Shown here: positions 17,321 to 25,418 of the stretch, piece by piece
Numbering within the stretch: position 1 is the first letter of the stretch
How the letters are laid out: each line of letters starts with the position of its first letter
Origin: Pseudomonas sp. DY-1
Lineage (GTDB): Bacteria; Pseudomonadota; Gammaproteobacteria; Pseudomonadales; Pseudomonadaceae
Direction: 5' to 3'
Assembly (NCBI RefSeq): GCF_003626975.1
Contig: NZ_CP032616.1
Coordinates: 2,294,001 to 2,358,000 of the forward strand
DNA: 64,000 nucleotides
Position numbers and translations under genes: made by a program
Notes under the pieces: model-generated
The model's input: the letters and a program-made list of their open reading frames with translations, nothing else
Database searches by the model: none
Told to the model about the DNA's origin: nothing

Positions 17321-18319
17321 ATGCGCGAGCGCACAATCGCCAGCCATTTCGTCCGGGCCGCCTTGTGCGGCGCCATGCACCATGGCGTGGATTGCACCCC
17401 CTTGCTGCGTGCCGCCGGCATTCAGCCGGCCCTGCTGGACGAACCGCGGGCCCGCGTGGCTCCTGAACAGTTCGCGCGACTGATGCAGCTGCTCTGGGAA
17501 GTGCTCGACGACGAGTACATGGGCTTCGGCCAGCAGCGCAGCAAGCGCGGCACCTTCGCCATGATGTGCCACGCAATCATCCATTGCCGCAGCCTGGAAA
17601 AGGCCCTCGTGAGGGGTACCCTTTTCTACGGGCTGTTCCCTGATGCCCCGCGCATCCAGCTGGAACGGGACGGCGATTTCGCCGTCCTGACGGTGGACGA
17701 CGCGCTGCTCCGCGACCCGGACCACTTCCTGGTGGAAAGCCTGCTGGTTATCTGGCATCGGTTGGGCAGTTGGCTGATTGGCCAGCGCATCCGGCTGGAG
17801 GAAGCCACCTTCAGCTATGCCAAACCGGCCCACGCGGCCGAGTACGAATTGCTCTTCCCCACCAGCCGCCACTTCGGGGCGCCGCGCATCAGCCTGCGCT
17901 TTCATTCGCGCTACCTGGCCATGCCGCTGCTACAAGACGAGCGCACCCTCAAGCACTTCCTCGAACACTCCCCGGCCGACCTGCTGGCCCGTCCCGATGG
18001 CGGCGACAGTCTGACCAGCCAGATCCGCCGCCTGCTTGGCCGCGACTGCCGTACCTGGCCAGACTTGGAAGCGGTGGCCCAGCACCTGCACATCAGCCCG
18101 CAGACCCTGCGTCGACACTTACGGGAGGAGGGTTCGAGCTTCCAGGAACTGAAGGACCACCTGCGCCGCGACCTGGCCATCTACCACCTGGGCCGGGATG
18201 AACTCTCCATCCAGGACATCGCCGAACAGCTCGGCTTCTCCGAACCATCGGCATTCCATCGGGCGTTCAAGAAGTGGACCGGACTGACGCCGGGGGCGTA
18301 TCGGGCGCAGGAGACCTAA
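17321..18319 (+). CDS. AraC-family transcriptional regulator
   Basis: This 332-residue protein has an N-terminal Arabinose_bd-type sensing domain (about residues 20-205). It ends in two helix-turn-helix motifs, LEAVAQHLHISPQTLRRHLREEGSSFQELK and LSIQDIAEQLGFSEPSAFHRAFKKWTGLTPGAYR (about 245-330). It resembles the OruR/ArgR-like group that responds to small catabolites. It is divergent from dctA, but whether it controls it is unknown because dctA carries a sigma54-type promoter. The ligand is not deducible. Confidence 0.9.
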   Translation: MRERTIASHFVRAALCGAMHHGVDCTPLLRAAGIQPALLDEPRARVAPEQFARLMQLLWEVLDDEYMGFGQQRSKRGTFAMMCHAIIHCRSLEKALVRGTLFYGLFPDAPRIQLERDGDFAVLTVDDALLRDPDHFLVESLLVIWHRLGSWLIGQRIRLEEATFSYAKPAHAAEYELLFPTSRHFGAPRISLRFHSRYLAMPLLQDERTLKHFLEHSPADLLARPDGGDSLTSQIRRLLGRDCRTWPDLEAVAQHLHISPQTLRRHLREEGSSFQELKDHLRRDLAIYHLGRDELSIQDIAEQLGFSEPSAFHRAFKKWTGLTPGAYRAQET

Positions 18320-18334
18320 ATCGGCCCGGAATGT

Positions 18335-18400
18335 GGATGGGCTGTAGGGGCGAATTCATCCGCCAAGCAGAACGCAGTTCTGCCGCAGGGTGGGCTTCAG
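18335..18400. repeat. REP-like palindrome between convergent genes
   Basis: The sequence GTAGGGGCGAATTCATCCGCC followed by GCAGAACGCAGTTCTGC lies between the convergent AraC-family gene and phoQ. It shares the GCGAATTCAT core with the blocks at 9853 and 22284. Confidence 0.55.
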
Positions 18401-18406
18401 CCGATT

Positions 18407-19786
18407 TCAGAGCAACGGAAACCGAATCCTGAACTCCGCCCCGCCCAACGGGGACTCCTCCAGGAACAGTTCGCCGTCGTAGCTTTCGATGATGTCCTTG
18501 ATTACCGCCGTACCTATGCCCTGCCCCGGATGCTGGGCGTCCAGCCGCTCGCCGCGCTTGAGGATGCGCTCGCGCTGATCCAGCGGCACGCCGGGGCCGT
18601 CGTCCTCCACCTTGAGTTCGCAATGACCGCCGCGCACACGGGCACTGACGCGAATTTCCCCCAGACACAGGCGGAACGCGTTCTCCAGCAGGTTGCCGAG
18701 CATCTCCAGCAAGGCTCCCTGCTCCATAGGGATCATCAGGTCCTGGTCGAAATCCCGCTCCACACGCACACGCTTCTCCCGATAGACCTTGTCCAGCGCA
18801 TCGCAAAGGGTGTCCAGCAGCGGCGCCAGACGCACCCGGTGACGTACCAGGCCACTCTTGCGCAGTGACGCCCGCTGCAGCTGGTAGCCGATCTGCTGGC
18901 TCATGCGCTCTATCTGACTCTGCAGCACCCGCGCCTGCTCGCGGTTGTCCGACCGGGCGGCGATGTTCTCGCTGACGCCCTGCAGCACGGAGAGCGGCGT
19001 CTTCAGACTATGGGCAAGGTCGTCCAGCGAATTGCGATAGCGCTCGCGCTGACGGCGTTCGCTATCCAGCAGGCGATTGAGGGACTTGGTCAGGCGCAGC
19101 AGCTCACGCGGGTGGTCGTCACTCAGGCTGTCACGGCTGCCGGATTCCACCTGGTCCAGCTCGGCACTGAGCCCGCGCAGGCTGCGAAAGCCCCAGGTCA
19201 AGCCGAACCAGAGCAACCCCAGCAGCACCAATAGCGCTCCCCCCAGCCAGAGGTAGAGCTGCTGGAGGAATCCGTCGTACATGGACTGGTAGTCGCTAAC
19301 CGGCTGCATGGTGACGACGCTGTAGGCGGCGCGCTGCCCGCGCAGCAGGTCCACCTCCACGTCGTAGACGAAGAACTCGCGCCCCTTGGCATCCGCGACC
19401 CTGAGAAACTCGTGGCCCTGGCCGTCGTAGCGCGGCCGGTAGGTCACCTGCTCATCCCGCGATGAAAGGGACTGCCAGACCTTGGCACCTTCACTGTCGT
19501 AGATGTAGCCAAGCTGACTGGCCTCCAGGTTGTCGAACTCCTCGTTGGGCAGCTTGTCGGGCATCTCCAGCTGGCCGTTCTCCACACGGGCCGCCGCGAT
19601 CAGCGCACTGGCATCGGCGGCCAGCCGCTGCTCGATGGACTGGTCGAGGGCGATCACGAAGGCGCCCCGCAGCGCTGGCAGCAATGCGAGCATGAACAGC
19701 ACCGCCATCGCGGCGGCACCCAGCATAAGTCGCAGGCGCAGCGACCATCCCATCGGGCGGTAGAAATTCCGCCATGCCTTGGTCAT
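18407..19786 (-). CDS. phoQ: Two-component sensor histidine kinase PhoQ
   Basis: This 459-residue inner-membrane kinase has two membrane spans (about residues 20-42 and 175-195) flanking an acidic periplasmic domain. This is followed by a HAMP linker, a dimerisation helix with the phosphoacceptor His in DDLAHSLKTPLSVLQG, and an ATPase domain (LGNLLENAFRLC, VEDDGPGV, GQGIGTAVIKDI). In Pseudomonas, PhoQ senses low Mg2+. It overlaps phoP by 4 bases (ATGA), as in the oprH-phoP-phoQ operon of P. aeruginosa. Confidence 0.93.
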   Translation of the reverse strand: MTKAWRNFYRPMGWSLRLRLMLGAAAMAVLFMLALLPALRGAFVIALDQSIEQRLAADASALIAAARVENGQLEMPDKLPNEEFDNLEASQLGYIYDSEGAKVWQSLSSRDEQVTYRPRYDGQGHEFLRVADAKGREFFVYDVEVDLLRGQRAAYSVVTMQPVSDYQSMYDGFLQQLYLWLGGALLVLLGLLWFGLTWGFRSLRGLSAELDQVESGSRDSLSDDHPRELLRLTKSLNRLLDSERRQRERYRNSLDDLAHSLKTPLSVLQGVSENIAARSDNREQARVLQSQIERMSQQIGYQLQRASLRKSGLVRHRVRLAPLLDTLCDALDKVYREKRVRVERDFDQDLMIPMEQGALLEMLGNLLENAFRLCLGEIRVSARVRGGHCELKVEDDGPGVPLDQRERILKRGERLDAQHPGQGIGTAVIKDIIESYDGELFLEESPLGGAEFRIRFPLL

Positions 19787-20460
19787 CGGCAGCGCTCGGT
19801 GAACAGGTAGCCCTGGCCGCGCACAGTGTCGATCGGCTTGAATCCGCTGCCGCCCTCCAGCTTGCGGCGCAGGCGACCGACCAACACTTCGATCACATTG
19901 GGATCACGCTCCTCATCATTCGGATACAGCTGCTCCATCAGCCGCTCCTTGGCCACAACCTGCTGGTGATGACGCATCAGGTATTCGAGGATGCGGTATT
20001 CGTAGGCTGTGAGCGCTACGGGTTCACCGTCCAGTTGTGCCTGCTTGCGGTTCAGGTCCAGTAGCAGCGGACCCGCCTCTATCGTTGACTGAACGAACCC
20101 CGAAGAACGCCGCAACAGTGCATTCAGCCGTGCCTCCAGTTCCTCGAACTGGAAAGGCTTGACCACGTAATCGTCAGCCCCGGCGGCCAGCCCCTCGACC
20201 TTGTCCTGCCAGTTGCCACGGGCGGTGAGAATGAGGATGGGGAAGCTCTTGCCCTGGCTGCGCAACTGACGGATCAGATCCAGCCCGCTCATGCCCGGCA
20301 GGCCGAGGTCAACCACTGCCAGGTCATGGTTGTATTCCGCCGCGCGATATAGCGCTTCCTCGGCGTCGGGCACCGCATCCACGACATGTCCCTGCTCGCC
20401 GAGACGGGTGTAGAGGTGATGGCGCAGCAGCGCCTCGTCTTCCACAACCAGCAGTTTCAT
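19783..20460 (-). CDS. phoP: Two-component response regulator PhoP
   Basis: This 225-residue OmpR-family regulator has the acidic pocket VVEDEALL, the phosphoacceptor Asp in LAVVDLGLPGMSG (about residue 51) and the Lys in PFQFEELEARLNALLRR. Its C-terminal winged helix ends in VLVGRLRRKLEGGSGFKPIDTVRGQGYLF. It should bind the repeated GTTCAG sites upstream of oprH and so regulate its own operon. It is 61 bases downstream of the oprH stop and 4 bases overlapping with phoQ. Confidence 0.95.
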   Translation of the reverse strand: MKLLVVEDEALLRHHLYTRLGEQGHVVDAVPDAEEALYRAAEYNHDLAVVDLGLPGMSGLDLIRQLRSQGKSFPILILTARGNWQDKVEGLAAGADDYVVKPFQFEELEARLNALLRRSSGFVQSTIEAGPLLLDLNRKQAQLDGEPVALTAYEYRILEYLMRHHQQVVAKERLMEQLYPNDEERDPNVIEVLVGRLRRKLEGGSGFKPIDTVRGQGYLFTERCR

Positions 20461-20485
20461 GGGCCGCTCTCCGTATCAATGAGGC

Positions 20486-20505
20486 GGCCGGGCAAATGCC
20501 CGGCC
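20486..20505 (-). promoter_or_regulatory. Hairpin between oprH and phoP
   Basis: A perfect 8-bp stem (GGCCGGGC, loop AAAT, GCCCGGCC) lies in the 61-base oprH-phoP gap with no T tract on the minus strand. It probably acts as a partial attenuator or as a 3' stabiliser of oprH mRNA, making the porin-like protein more abundant than PhoP/PhoQ. Confidence 0.6.
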
Positions 20506-20521
20506 CGTTGCATGGAACGCA

Positions 20522-21127
20522 TCAGAACTTGTAGTTGGCGCCCAGGTAGGCCTGGCCGCTGCTATGCAGATCCAGGGAGCCCAGACGCGGACCTCCGTGT
20601 TCACCCATGTCGGTGCTGACGTTGGTACGCAGGTAGCGGTAGCCGGCCTCGATCGACGCATTCTTGCTCAGGTCCTGGAGAATACCGGCCTGCAGACCGG
20701 CAGCGTAGTTGATGTTGCTGTCGCGGCTCATGGCCTTGCTTTCCTGCTCCAGCTTGACCAGGCCGAGGGTCGCACCGCCGAACAGCTTGGTGTTGTAGTC
20801 ACCCACCGGCACGAACACATCGTAGCTGCCGAGGAGGTTCTGCTGGCGCAGCTTGTAGCCGCTATTGGTATCGGAGAAGTTCTCGTAGGTCATGTAGTAG
20901 CGGCCGCCGTCGGTCTGCTGGCCGGCACGTACACCCCAGGTGCCAGTCTTGTGGATGACCTTGTCCAGATTGGGATTGTTCAGGTTCGCGTTCAGCGAAT
21001 CGGACTTCTGGATGTTGTTGTTGGTCTGCCCCCAGGTCAGACCGACGAAGTTGTCCGCGGCCTGGGCGCCGGCGGCAGCAAGGGCCAGGGCAGAAGCGAG
21101 GGCGATATGGCTGAAGGTACGGTTCAT
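20522..21127 (-). CDS. oprH: PhoP-regulated outer-membrane protein OprH
   Basis: This 201-residue eight-stranded barrel protein has a signal peptide cut near AGAQAAD, followed by NFVGLTWGQTNNNIQKSDSL, TGTWGVRAGQQ, KLRQQNLLGSYDVF, KLFGGATLGLVKLEQ, NASIEAGYRYLRTN and the C-terminal YLGANYKF. These segments match P. aeruginosa OprH closely. OprH binds LPS and replaces divalent cations at low Mg2+, contributing to polymyxin and EDTA resistance. It is the first gene of the operon and is preceded by four PhoP half-sites. Confidence 0.95.
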   Translation of the reverse strand: MNRTFSHIALASALALAAAGAQAADNFVGLTWGQTNNNIQKSDSLNANLNNPNLDKVIHKTGTWGVRAGQQTDGGRYYMTYENFSDTNSGYKLRQQNLLGSYDVFVPVGDYNTKLFGGATLGLVKLEQESKAMSRDSNINYAAGLQAGILQDLSKNASIEAGYRYLRTNVSTDMGEHGGPRLGSLDLHSSGQAYLGANYKF

Positions 21128-21193
21128 GGTGGGATTCCTTTTCGAGTGGTCGTGTAGTTGCTGAACTCGGGGGCTAGATTGCCCACCAGCCAC

Positions 21194-21232
21194 TGAACCG
21201 CCGCTGAACCCTTCTTGAACCTGAGCTGAACG
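21194..21232 (-). promoter_or_regulatory. Four tandem PhoP half-sites upstream of oprH
   Basis: On the minus strand GTTCA occurs four times at exactly 11-bp intervals (plus-strand TGAAC at 21194, 21205, 21216 and 21227). Three of the four read GTTCAG and one GTTCAA. PhoP binds direct repeats with this helical spacing, and two half-sites make one box, so this is a double box 67-105 bases upstream of the oprH start. Confidence 0.85.
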
Positions 21233-21310
21233 AAACTTCTTACCCCTCCTGAAGCCCTTTCCGCTGGCCTCGTCGGCGGGCATTTAGCCCTCAGCCCCTG
21301 AATCGCAGAC

Positions 21311-21450
21311 AAAAAAAACGGGAGCCCATCCGGGCTCCCGCACTCAATTCAGAGAAAATGTCCGGAACCGGCACTGCCAGGTTTCCAGACTACAACCTCA
21401 CCTGCGTTCCAGAAGAAACGCCCGCGTAGTCTGGCAAAAACCTGGGGCGG
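21311..21450 (-). ncRNA. Candidate structured small RNA upstream of oprH
   Basis: On the minus strand a long imperfect hairpin (21438-21445 plus 21426-21434 pairing with 21385-21393 plus 21377-21384) gives 17 pairs with one 3-base bulge. It encloses a second hairpin, GCGTT at 21417-21421 with AACGC at 21404-21408. About 35 bases on comes a perfect 9-bp terminator (21332-21340 with 21319-21327, loop GGAT) and eight T residues (21311-21318). No protein gene is left for this terminator to serve, since pcpS runs the other way. The 5' end is unmapped. Confidence 0.6.
21319..21340 (-). terminator. Rho-independent terminator of the candidate small RNA
   Basis: The stem CGGGAGCCC/GGGCTCCCG has a 4-base loop and is followed on the minus strand by eight T residues. 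The loop reads GGAT on the RNA. Confidence 0.85.
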
Positions 21451-21539
21451 GCTTCCGTTTCGCTTTGTTTGCCATTTGCAAACATATGTAAACGCGCGGG
21501 CCGCTGGCCCATTCCAGCGGCGCCGGGCAGAATGCCGCC

Positions 21540-22256
21540 ATGAACCCGAAACACCCCGCCTGCTGCAGCCCCTTCGACTCGACCTGGCCCTTCTCTGAAG
21601 CCTTGCCGGGCGTAGTCATGCGCTCCTGTCGCTTCGATCCGGACTTGCTCAGCGCCGACGACTTTCCGCGCAGCGCCGTCCCCGCGCCCACCAATATCCA
21701 GCGCTCGGTGGCCAAGCGGCAGACAGAATTCCTCGCTGGCCGCCTCTGCGCCCGTACTGCCCTCCTCGCCCTGACTGGCCGTGCCGACGTGCCTGCCCTT
21801 GGGGAGGACCGCGCACCGGTCTGGCCCGCCGGCATCACCGGATCGATCAGTCATAGCCACGGGCTGGCCACCGCGCTGGTCGCCAATCACAACCAGTGGC
21901 GCGGCCTGGGCCTGGACCTGGAAGAACCCATGAAGGCCGAGCGTGCCCTGCGCCTGGCGGAAGAAATCCTCACCCCTGCCGAACTGCAACGGCTTGATAG
22001 CCTTACGCCCGACCAGCAGGCCCAGCGCATTACCCTGACCTTTTCCATCAAGGAAAGCCTGTTCAAGGCCCTCTACCCCATCGTGCAAAAACGTTTCTAC
22101 TTCCACGATGCCGAACTGCTGGGCTGCGACAACGCACGAGCACGCCTGAGGCTGTTGATCGGCCTGTCGGAAGAATGGAAGGCAGGAAGTGAACTCGAAG
22201 GCTGGCACTGCGAGTTCCAGGGACGAGTGCTGAGCCTGGTGGCAGTCGCCGCCTGA
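21540..22256 (+). CDS. pcpS: 4'-phosphopantetheinyl transferase (EntD-like)
   Basis: This 238-residue protein activates carrier proteins by attaching the CoA phosphopantetheine arm to a serine. It has GSISHSHGLATALV, the Mg-binding GLGLDLEEPMK (Asp and Glu, about residues 123-128), and the catalytic WxKE-type segment FSIKESLFKALYP (about 167-179). Length and motifs match PcpS of P. aeruginosa, the single Sfp-type transferase serving fatty acid and siderophore synthesis. No strong Shine-Dalgarno is visible before the ATG at 21540. Confidence 0.92.
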   Translation: MNPKHPACCSPFDSTWPFSEALPGVVMRSCRFDPDLLSADDFPRSAVPAPTNIQRSVAKRQTEFLAGRLCARTALLALTGRADVPALGEDRAPVWPAGITGSISHSHGLATALVANHNQWRGLGLDLEEPMKAERALRLAEEILTPAELQRLDSLTPDQQAQRITLTFSIKESLFKALYPIVQKRFYFHDAELLGCDNARARLRLLIGLSEEWKAGSELEGWHCEFQGRVLSLVAVAA

Positions 22257-22270
22257 GACGAGCCGCTGGC

Positions 22271-22307
22271 AAAAAACCTCTGTGGGCGAATGAATTCGCC
22301 CACAGAG
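22271..22307 (-). terminator. Palindromic terminator between pcpS and the sensor kinase
   Basis: A perfect 14-bp palindrome (22278-22291 with 22294-22307, 2-base centre) is followed on the minus strand by GGTTTTTT. It ends the leftward kinase transcript and could also act on pcpS. Its core GCGAAT/ATTCGC is the REP-like motif seen at 9853 and 18347. Confidence 0.75.
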
Positions 22308-22328
22308 AATGTGGCCCCACGGGCCGTC

Positions 22329-23945
22329 TTACAACGTCTCCGCCTCGCTCTGCCGCCGCGGCCACACCAGGCTGAAGCGCGCACCACCCAGCGTTTCGCT
22401 GCGACCGATCTGCGCGCGGCCGGCGTGCCAATAAATGATGCGTCGCACGATGGACAGCCCCAGACCGTGGCCACCGGAGGCGCGGGTACGGCTGTCGTCC
22501 AGGCGCATGAAGGGTTTGAAGATCTTTTCCCACTGGCTTTCCGGCACGCCCGGGCCGTCGTCCTCGACGTCGATGCGGCAACGCTTGTGGCCGATCTGAT
22601 AGTTCAACTGAACCCGCGATTCGGCATGGCGCATCGCGTTGCTCACCAGATTCTGCAGGGCGCGATGCAGGTAACGCGGTTCGGCCTCGACCCAGGCGCC
22701 GTCAGTGCCAACATTCAGGCACAGACCACGCTCGATGCGCACATTGGCGCGCAGGTGGGAAAGTTCGGCGATCACCTGGTCGAACAGGGCATCCAGGTCC
22801 ACTCGCTGGAAATGCAGGGCCGGCGAGCCCTGTTCCAGGCGCGCGTAGGTCAGCATCTCGTCCACCAGCTTGTCCAGTTCCTGGATGTCACCGTCCATAC
22901 CATCCATGTACTTGCGCCGGGCACTCTCACTCTCGGCGTCGGCGATCATCTCCAGACCAAAGCGCAGCCGCGCCACCGGGGTACGCAGCTCATGGGATAC
23001 AGCGCGGATCAGCTCCCGCTGCAGCATCAACAAGCGCTGCAACTGCTCGGCCATGCCATTGAACGCTGCTGCCAGACGCCCTACGGAATCCGCGCCCCTG
23101 GCCGGTACCCGTGCATCCAGCTTGCCCTGGGCAATATCGGTGGCGGCGCTTTCCAGGCCCATCAGACGATGCTCCAGCTGGCGCACCAGGAAGTAGACGG
23201 TCAGACCGATAAGAGTGAGGCCGAGGAAACCGATCAGCACCAGCAATTGCGGCGGATAGGGATTCATCTGGTGCAGCGGGCCCATCTCCAGTACCCAGGG
23301 AGTGTCCACCATGCCGGCAAAAACACGGATGGAATCGCCATCCTTGCCCAGGGCCATGACCGTGTCGCCCTCATCCACCCGGCGGCGCTGGTCGATGTCG
23401 AGGTCGGCGCTCCTCAACGGGATCAGGCGCAGATCAAAGCCGAACTGCTTGTTCTCCTTGAGGGACGCCAGGCGTTGGGGCTGTTCGTTCACCGGGAAAC
23501 GCACCAGCTCATCCATCAATAGGTAGACGGTGGCCCGCGCCAATTGCTCGCTGATCTGCTCCACCTCGCCGGTCAGCAACAATCGCTCGCTCATGCTGAC
23601 CAGGCCGTAGACTCTCGCGGCGTGGGGGCCCGTCTGCTCGACCAGCACCTGGCCGCGTACCAGACGGCTGCGTGCGCTGTTGTCCAGCTTCGCGTTGTCC
23701 ATGGACTCCAGCTCCAGGGGAATGCCCAGCAGGCGCCCCCAGAGCACCACCGCACGGCGGCGTTCCACGTTGTTCATGGGCTGGAGGTTGTCCGCCATCA
23801 GGCGGAAGGTGCCGCGTGCCAGGCTCTCGCGGTACTGGTCGGAGCGCACCTCGTTGACCTGGTGAATGGTGAACACGCCGAGTAGCGCCACCAGCACCAG
23901 CGTCACCAGCATGCCGCCATAGATACGCAGGAAGATCGAATTCAT
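22329..23945 (-). CDS. Two-component sensor histidine kinase (RstB-like)
   Basis: This 538-residue kinase has an N-terminal membrane span (ILVTLVLVALLGVFTIH-like region, about residues 10-28), a periplasmic domain of roughly 260 residues, and a second span near LLVLIGFLGLTLIGLTVYFLV. These are followed by HAMP, the His box RAVSHELRTPVARLRFGL, an N box LQNLVSNAMRHA and G boxes VEDDGPGVPE and GGHGLGLSIVRRI. The gene order beside nrdAB matches a pair of uncharacterised P. aeruginosa genes. The signal sensed is unknown. Confidence 0.9.
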   Translation of the reverse strand: MNSIFLRIYGGMLVTLVLVALLGVFTIHQVNEVRSDQYRESLARGTFRLMADNLQPMNNVERRRAVVLWGRLLGIPLELESMDNAKLDNSARSRLVRGQVLVEQTGPHAARVYGLVSMSERLLLTGEVEQISEQLARATVYLLMDELVRFPVNEQPQRLASLKENKQFGFDLRLIPLRSADLDIDQRRRVDEGDTVMALGKDGDSIRVFAGMVDTPWVLEMGPLHQMNPYPPQLLVLIGFLGLTLIGLTVYFLVRQLEHRLMGLESAATDIAQGKLDARVPARGADSVGRLAAAFNGMAEQLQRLLMLQRELIRAVSHELRTPVARLRFGLEMIADAESESARRKYMDGMDGDIQELDKLVDEMLTYARLEQGSPALHFQRVDLDALFDQVIAELSHLRANVRIERGLCLNVGTDGAWVEAEPRYLHRALQNLVSNAMRHAESRVQLNYQIGHKRCRIDVEDDGPGVPESQWEKIFKPFMRLDDSRTRASGGHGLGLSIVRRIIYWHAGRAQIGRSETLGGARFSLVWPRRQSEAETL

Positions 23946-23984
23946 GGACTGTCGCCCGGACGCAGCGGGCCGCCAACCGGCCCG

Positions 23985-24710
23985 TCAGAGGCCTTCGGCA
24001 GCCTCTCTTACAAATAGGTAGCCCTTGCTGCGCACTGTCTTGATCAGGCGCGGGTGCATCGGGTCGTCGCCGATCTTTGGGCGGATACGCGAAATGCGCA
24101 CATCGATGGAACGATCCTGGCCGTCGTACTCGATGCCGCGCAGGGAGTTGAAGATCTCCTCGCGGGACAGGATGCGCCCGGCATTCACCGCCAGCAGCCA
24201 GAGCAGGTCGAACTCGGCACTCGTCAATTCGATGCTGCGCTCACTGAGCCAGGCCTCGCGCATGGCGTTGTCGATGACCAGCGGGCCGAACTCCAGCCGT
24301 CTCTGGTTTTCCGCCACGGGCGCTTCGGCCACCGCCTCGCTTCGCCGCAACAGGGCGCGAATGCGCGCGAGCAGCACACGCGGGCGCACCGGCTTGCAGA
24401 CGTAATCATCGGCGCCGAGCTCCAGGCCGAGTACCTGGTCCATATCATCGGTGCGCGCAGTGAGCATCAGGATCGGGCCCTCATATTGGCCACGCAGCTT
24501 GCGGCAGATAGACAGGCCATCCTCGCCCGGCAGCATCAGGTCCAGCACCACCAGATCGGGGCGCTCCCTCAGAATGCGCGCCACGGCCTGGCCACCATCG
24601 GATTCGATGGCCACCTGCAGGCCATTGCCTTCCAGGTACTCTCGCGTCAGATCGGCCAGTCGCTGATCGTCTTCGACTATGAGGATTCGCCAGGCTTCTT
24701 GCTCCACCAC
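23985..24710 (-). CDS. OmpR-family response regulator (RstA-like)
   Basis: This 241-residue protein has the acidic pair in LIVEDDQRL, the phosphoacceptor in LVVLDLMLPGEDG (about residue 56), LTARTDDMD and the Lys in VCKPVRPRVLLARI. The winged-helix output domain includes SREEIFNSLRGIEYDGQDRSIDVRISRIR. It opens with two GTG codons. The one at 24710 has GGGAG 5 bases upstream. It lies 39 bases before its kinase and is divergent from nrdA across a 708-base control region. Confidence 0.9.
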   Translation of the reverse strand: MVEQEAWRILIVEDDQRLADLTREYLEGNGLQVAIESDGGQAVARILRERPDLVVLDLMLPGEDGLSICRKLRGQYEGPILMLTARTDDMDQVLGLELGADDYVCKPVRPRVLLARIRALLRRSEAVAEAPVAENQRRLEFGPLVIDNAMREAWLSERSIELTSAEFDLLWLLAVNAGRILSREEIFNSLRGIEYDGQDRSIDVRISRIRPKIGDDPMHPRLIKTVRSKGYLFVREAAEGL

Positions 24711-24804
24711 GCACTCCCGTAGACAGCGTCCAGACCATCATGAAAAGGGTCGCATTGTATCAATGCCGGACCGATAGCACAGCGCATGCCAATCAGATAC
24801 GGAA

Positions 24805-24820
24805 ACACAAGATATTGTGT
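24805..24820. promoter_or_regulatory. NrdR-type box 1
   Basis: ACACAAGATATTGTGT fits the NrdR consensus acaCwAtATaTwGtgt, and with one more base on each side it is a 7-4-7 perfect inverted repeat. NrdR represses ribonucleotide reductase genes when dATP is high. It lies nearer the response-regulator gene than nrdA, about 600 bases from the nrdA start. Confidence 0.65.
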
Positions 24821-24951
24821 TAGCTTGCGACGCCATCGACAGCGCCGCCACACCTCGAAAAACGCCCATTCGGCGGCGACGAACGGCAGAGCCTAGAGCC
24901 ACCGGGCCTTTGCCTCCGTTACTCCGCAGTCACCCACAAATCACCCACAAC

Positions 24952-24960
24952 TTATCCACA
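24952..24960 (+). promoter_or_regulatory. DnaA box in the nrdA control region
   Basis: TTATCCACA is a perfect consensus DnaA box. Beside it lie CACCCACAA repeats. DnaA boxes in nrd promoters are known from E. coli, where they couple dNTP synthesis to replication. A single box does not make an origin, and no dnaA or dnaN is nearby. Confidence 0.65.
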
Positions 24961-24974
24961 GGCTAGATGTTGTG

Positions 24975-25406
24975 GGTCGCCTTGCAATACCCCCAACAGC
25001 GCATTATCTTGTACCCCCATCGAGCCCAGCCCCTACATATTGGGGTGAGGGCGTACCACCGGACACAATTAGAATCAAGCGCTAAAGGCTTTTTCAGGGC
25101 CTGACCACCGGTGCGTCATTTGCGGTAATTCACCCACCATTCGCCTCAGGCGAGCGGTGCCGGCCCAGGACACAAAGAACGTGACTGGGGGCCGGAAGCA
25201 GGTGCGACGTGAGTAGCGTCCACCACTAGGTATTGTGTTTGTCACGGCGGTTTAACACCGTGACGTTTGACTTGTAGGGCCAGGAAGGCACTTGAGTCCT
25301 GTCCTTCTGCCTCGTAGCTCCACGTTTCGCGTTCGGCGTCCCGCCGTGCGCATCGCGTTGTGAAAGGGAATGAAGGCGACTCGGGCGCTCTTACATAAAT
25401 CAGAAC
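24975..25406 (+). promoter_or_regulatory. nrdA promoter and structured leader
   Basis: The region before nrdA contains no convincing gene. It holds a GC hairpin (CCGGCCCAG near 25161 with CTGGGGGCCGG near 25184), an NrdR-like site CCACTAGGTATTGTGT at 25223-25238, and a perfect 7-bp hairpin GTCACGG at 25241-25247 with CCGTGAC at 25258-25264. The NrdR-like site abuts the second hairpin. A long untranslated leader is suggested, though no start site is mapped. Confidence 0.5.
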
Positions 25407-25418
25407 ATGGAGAACCCC

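Noticed and set aside
24900..25080. Possible replication origin because of a DnaA box and repeated CACCCACAA
   Set aside because: There is only one consensus box and no dnaA, dnaN or AT-rich unwinding region. It is better explained as nrd promoter control.
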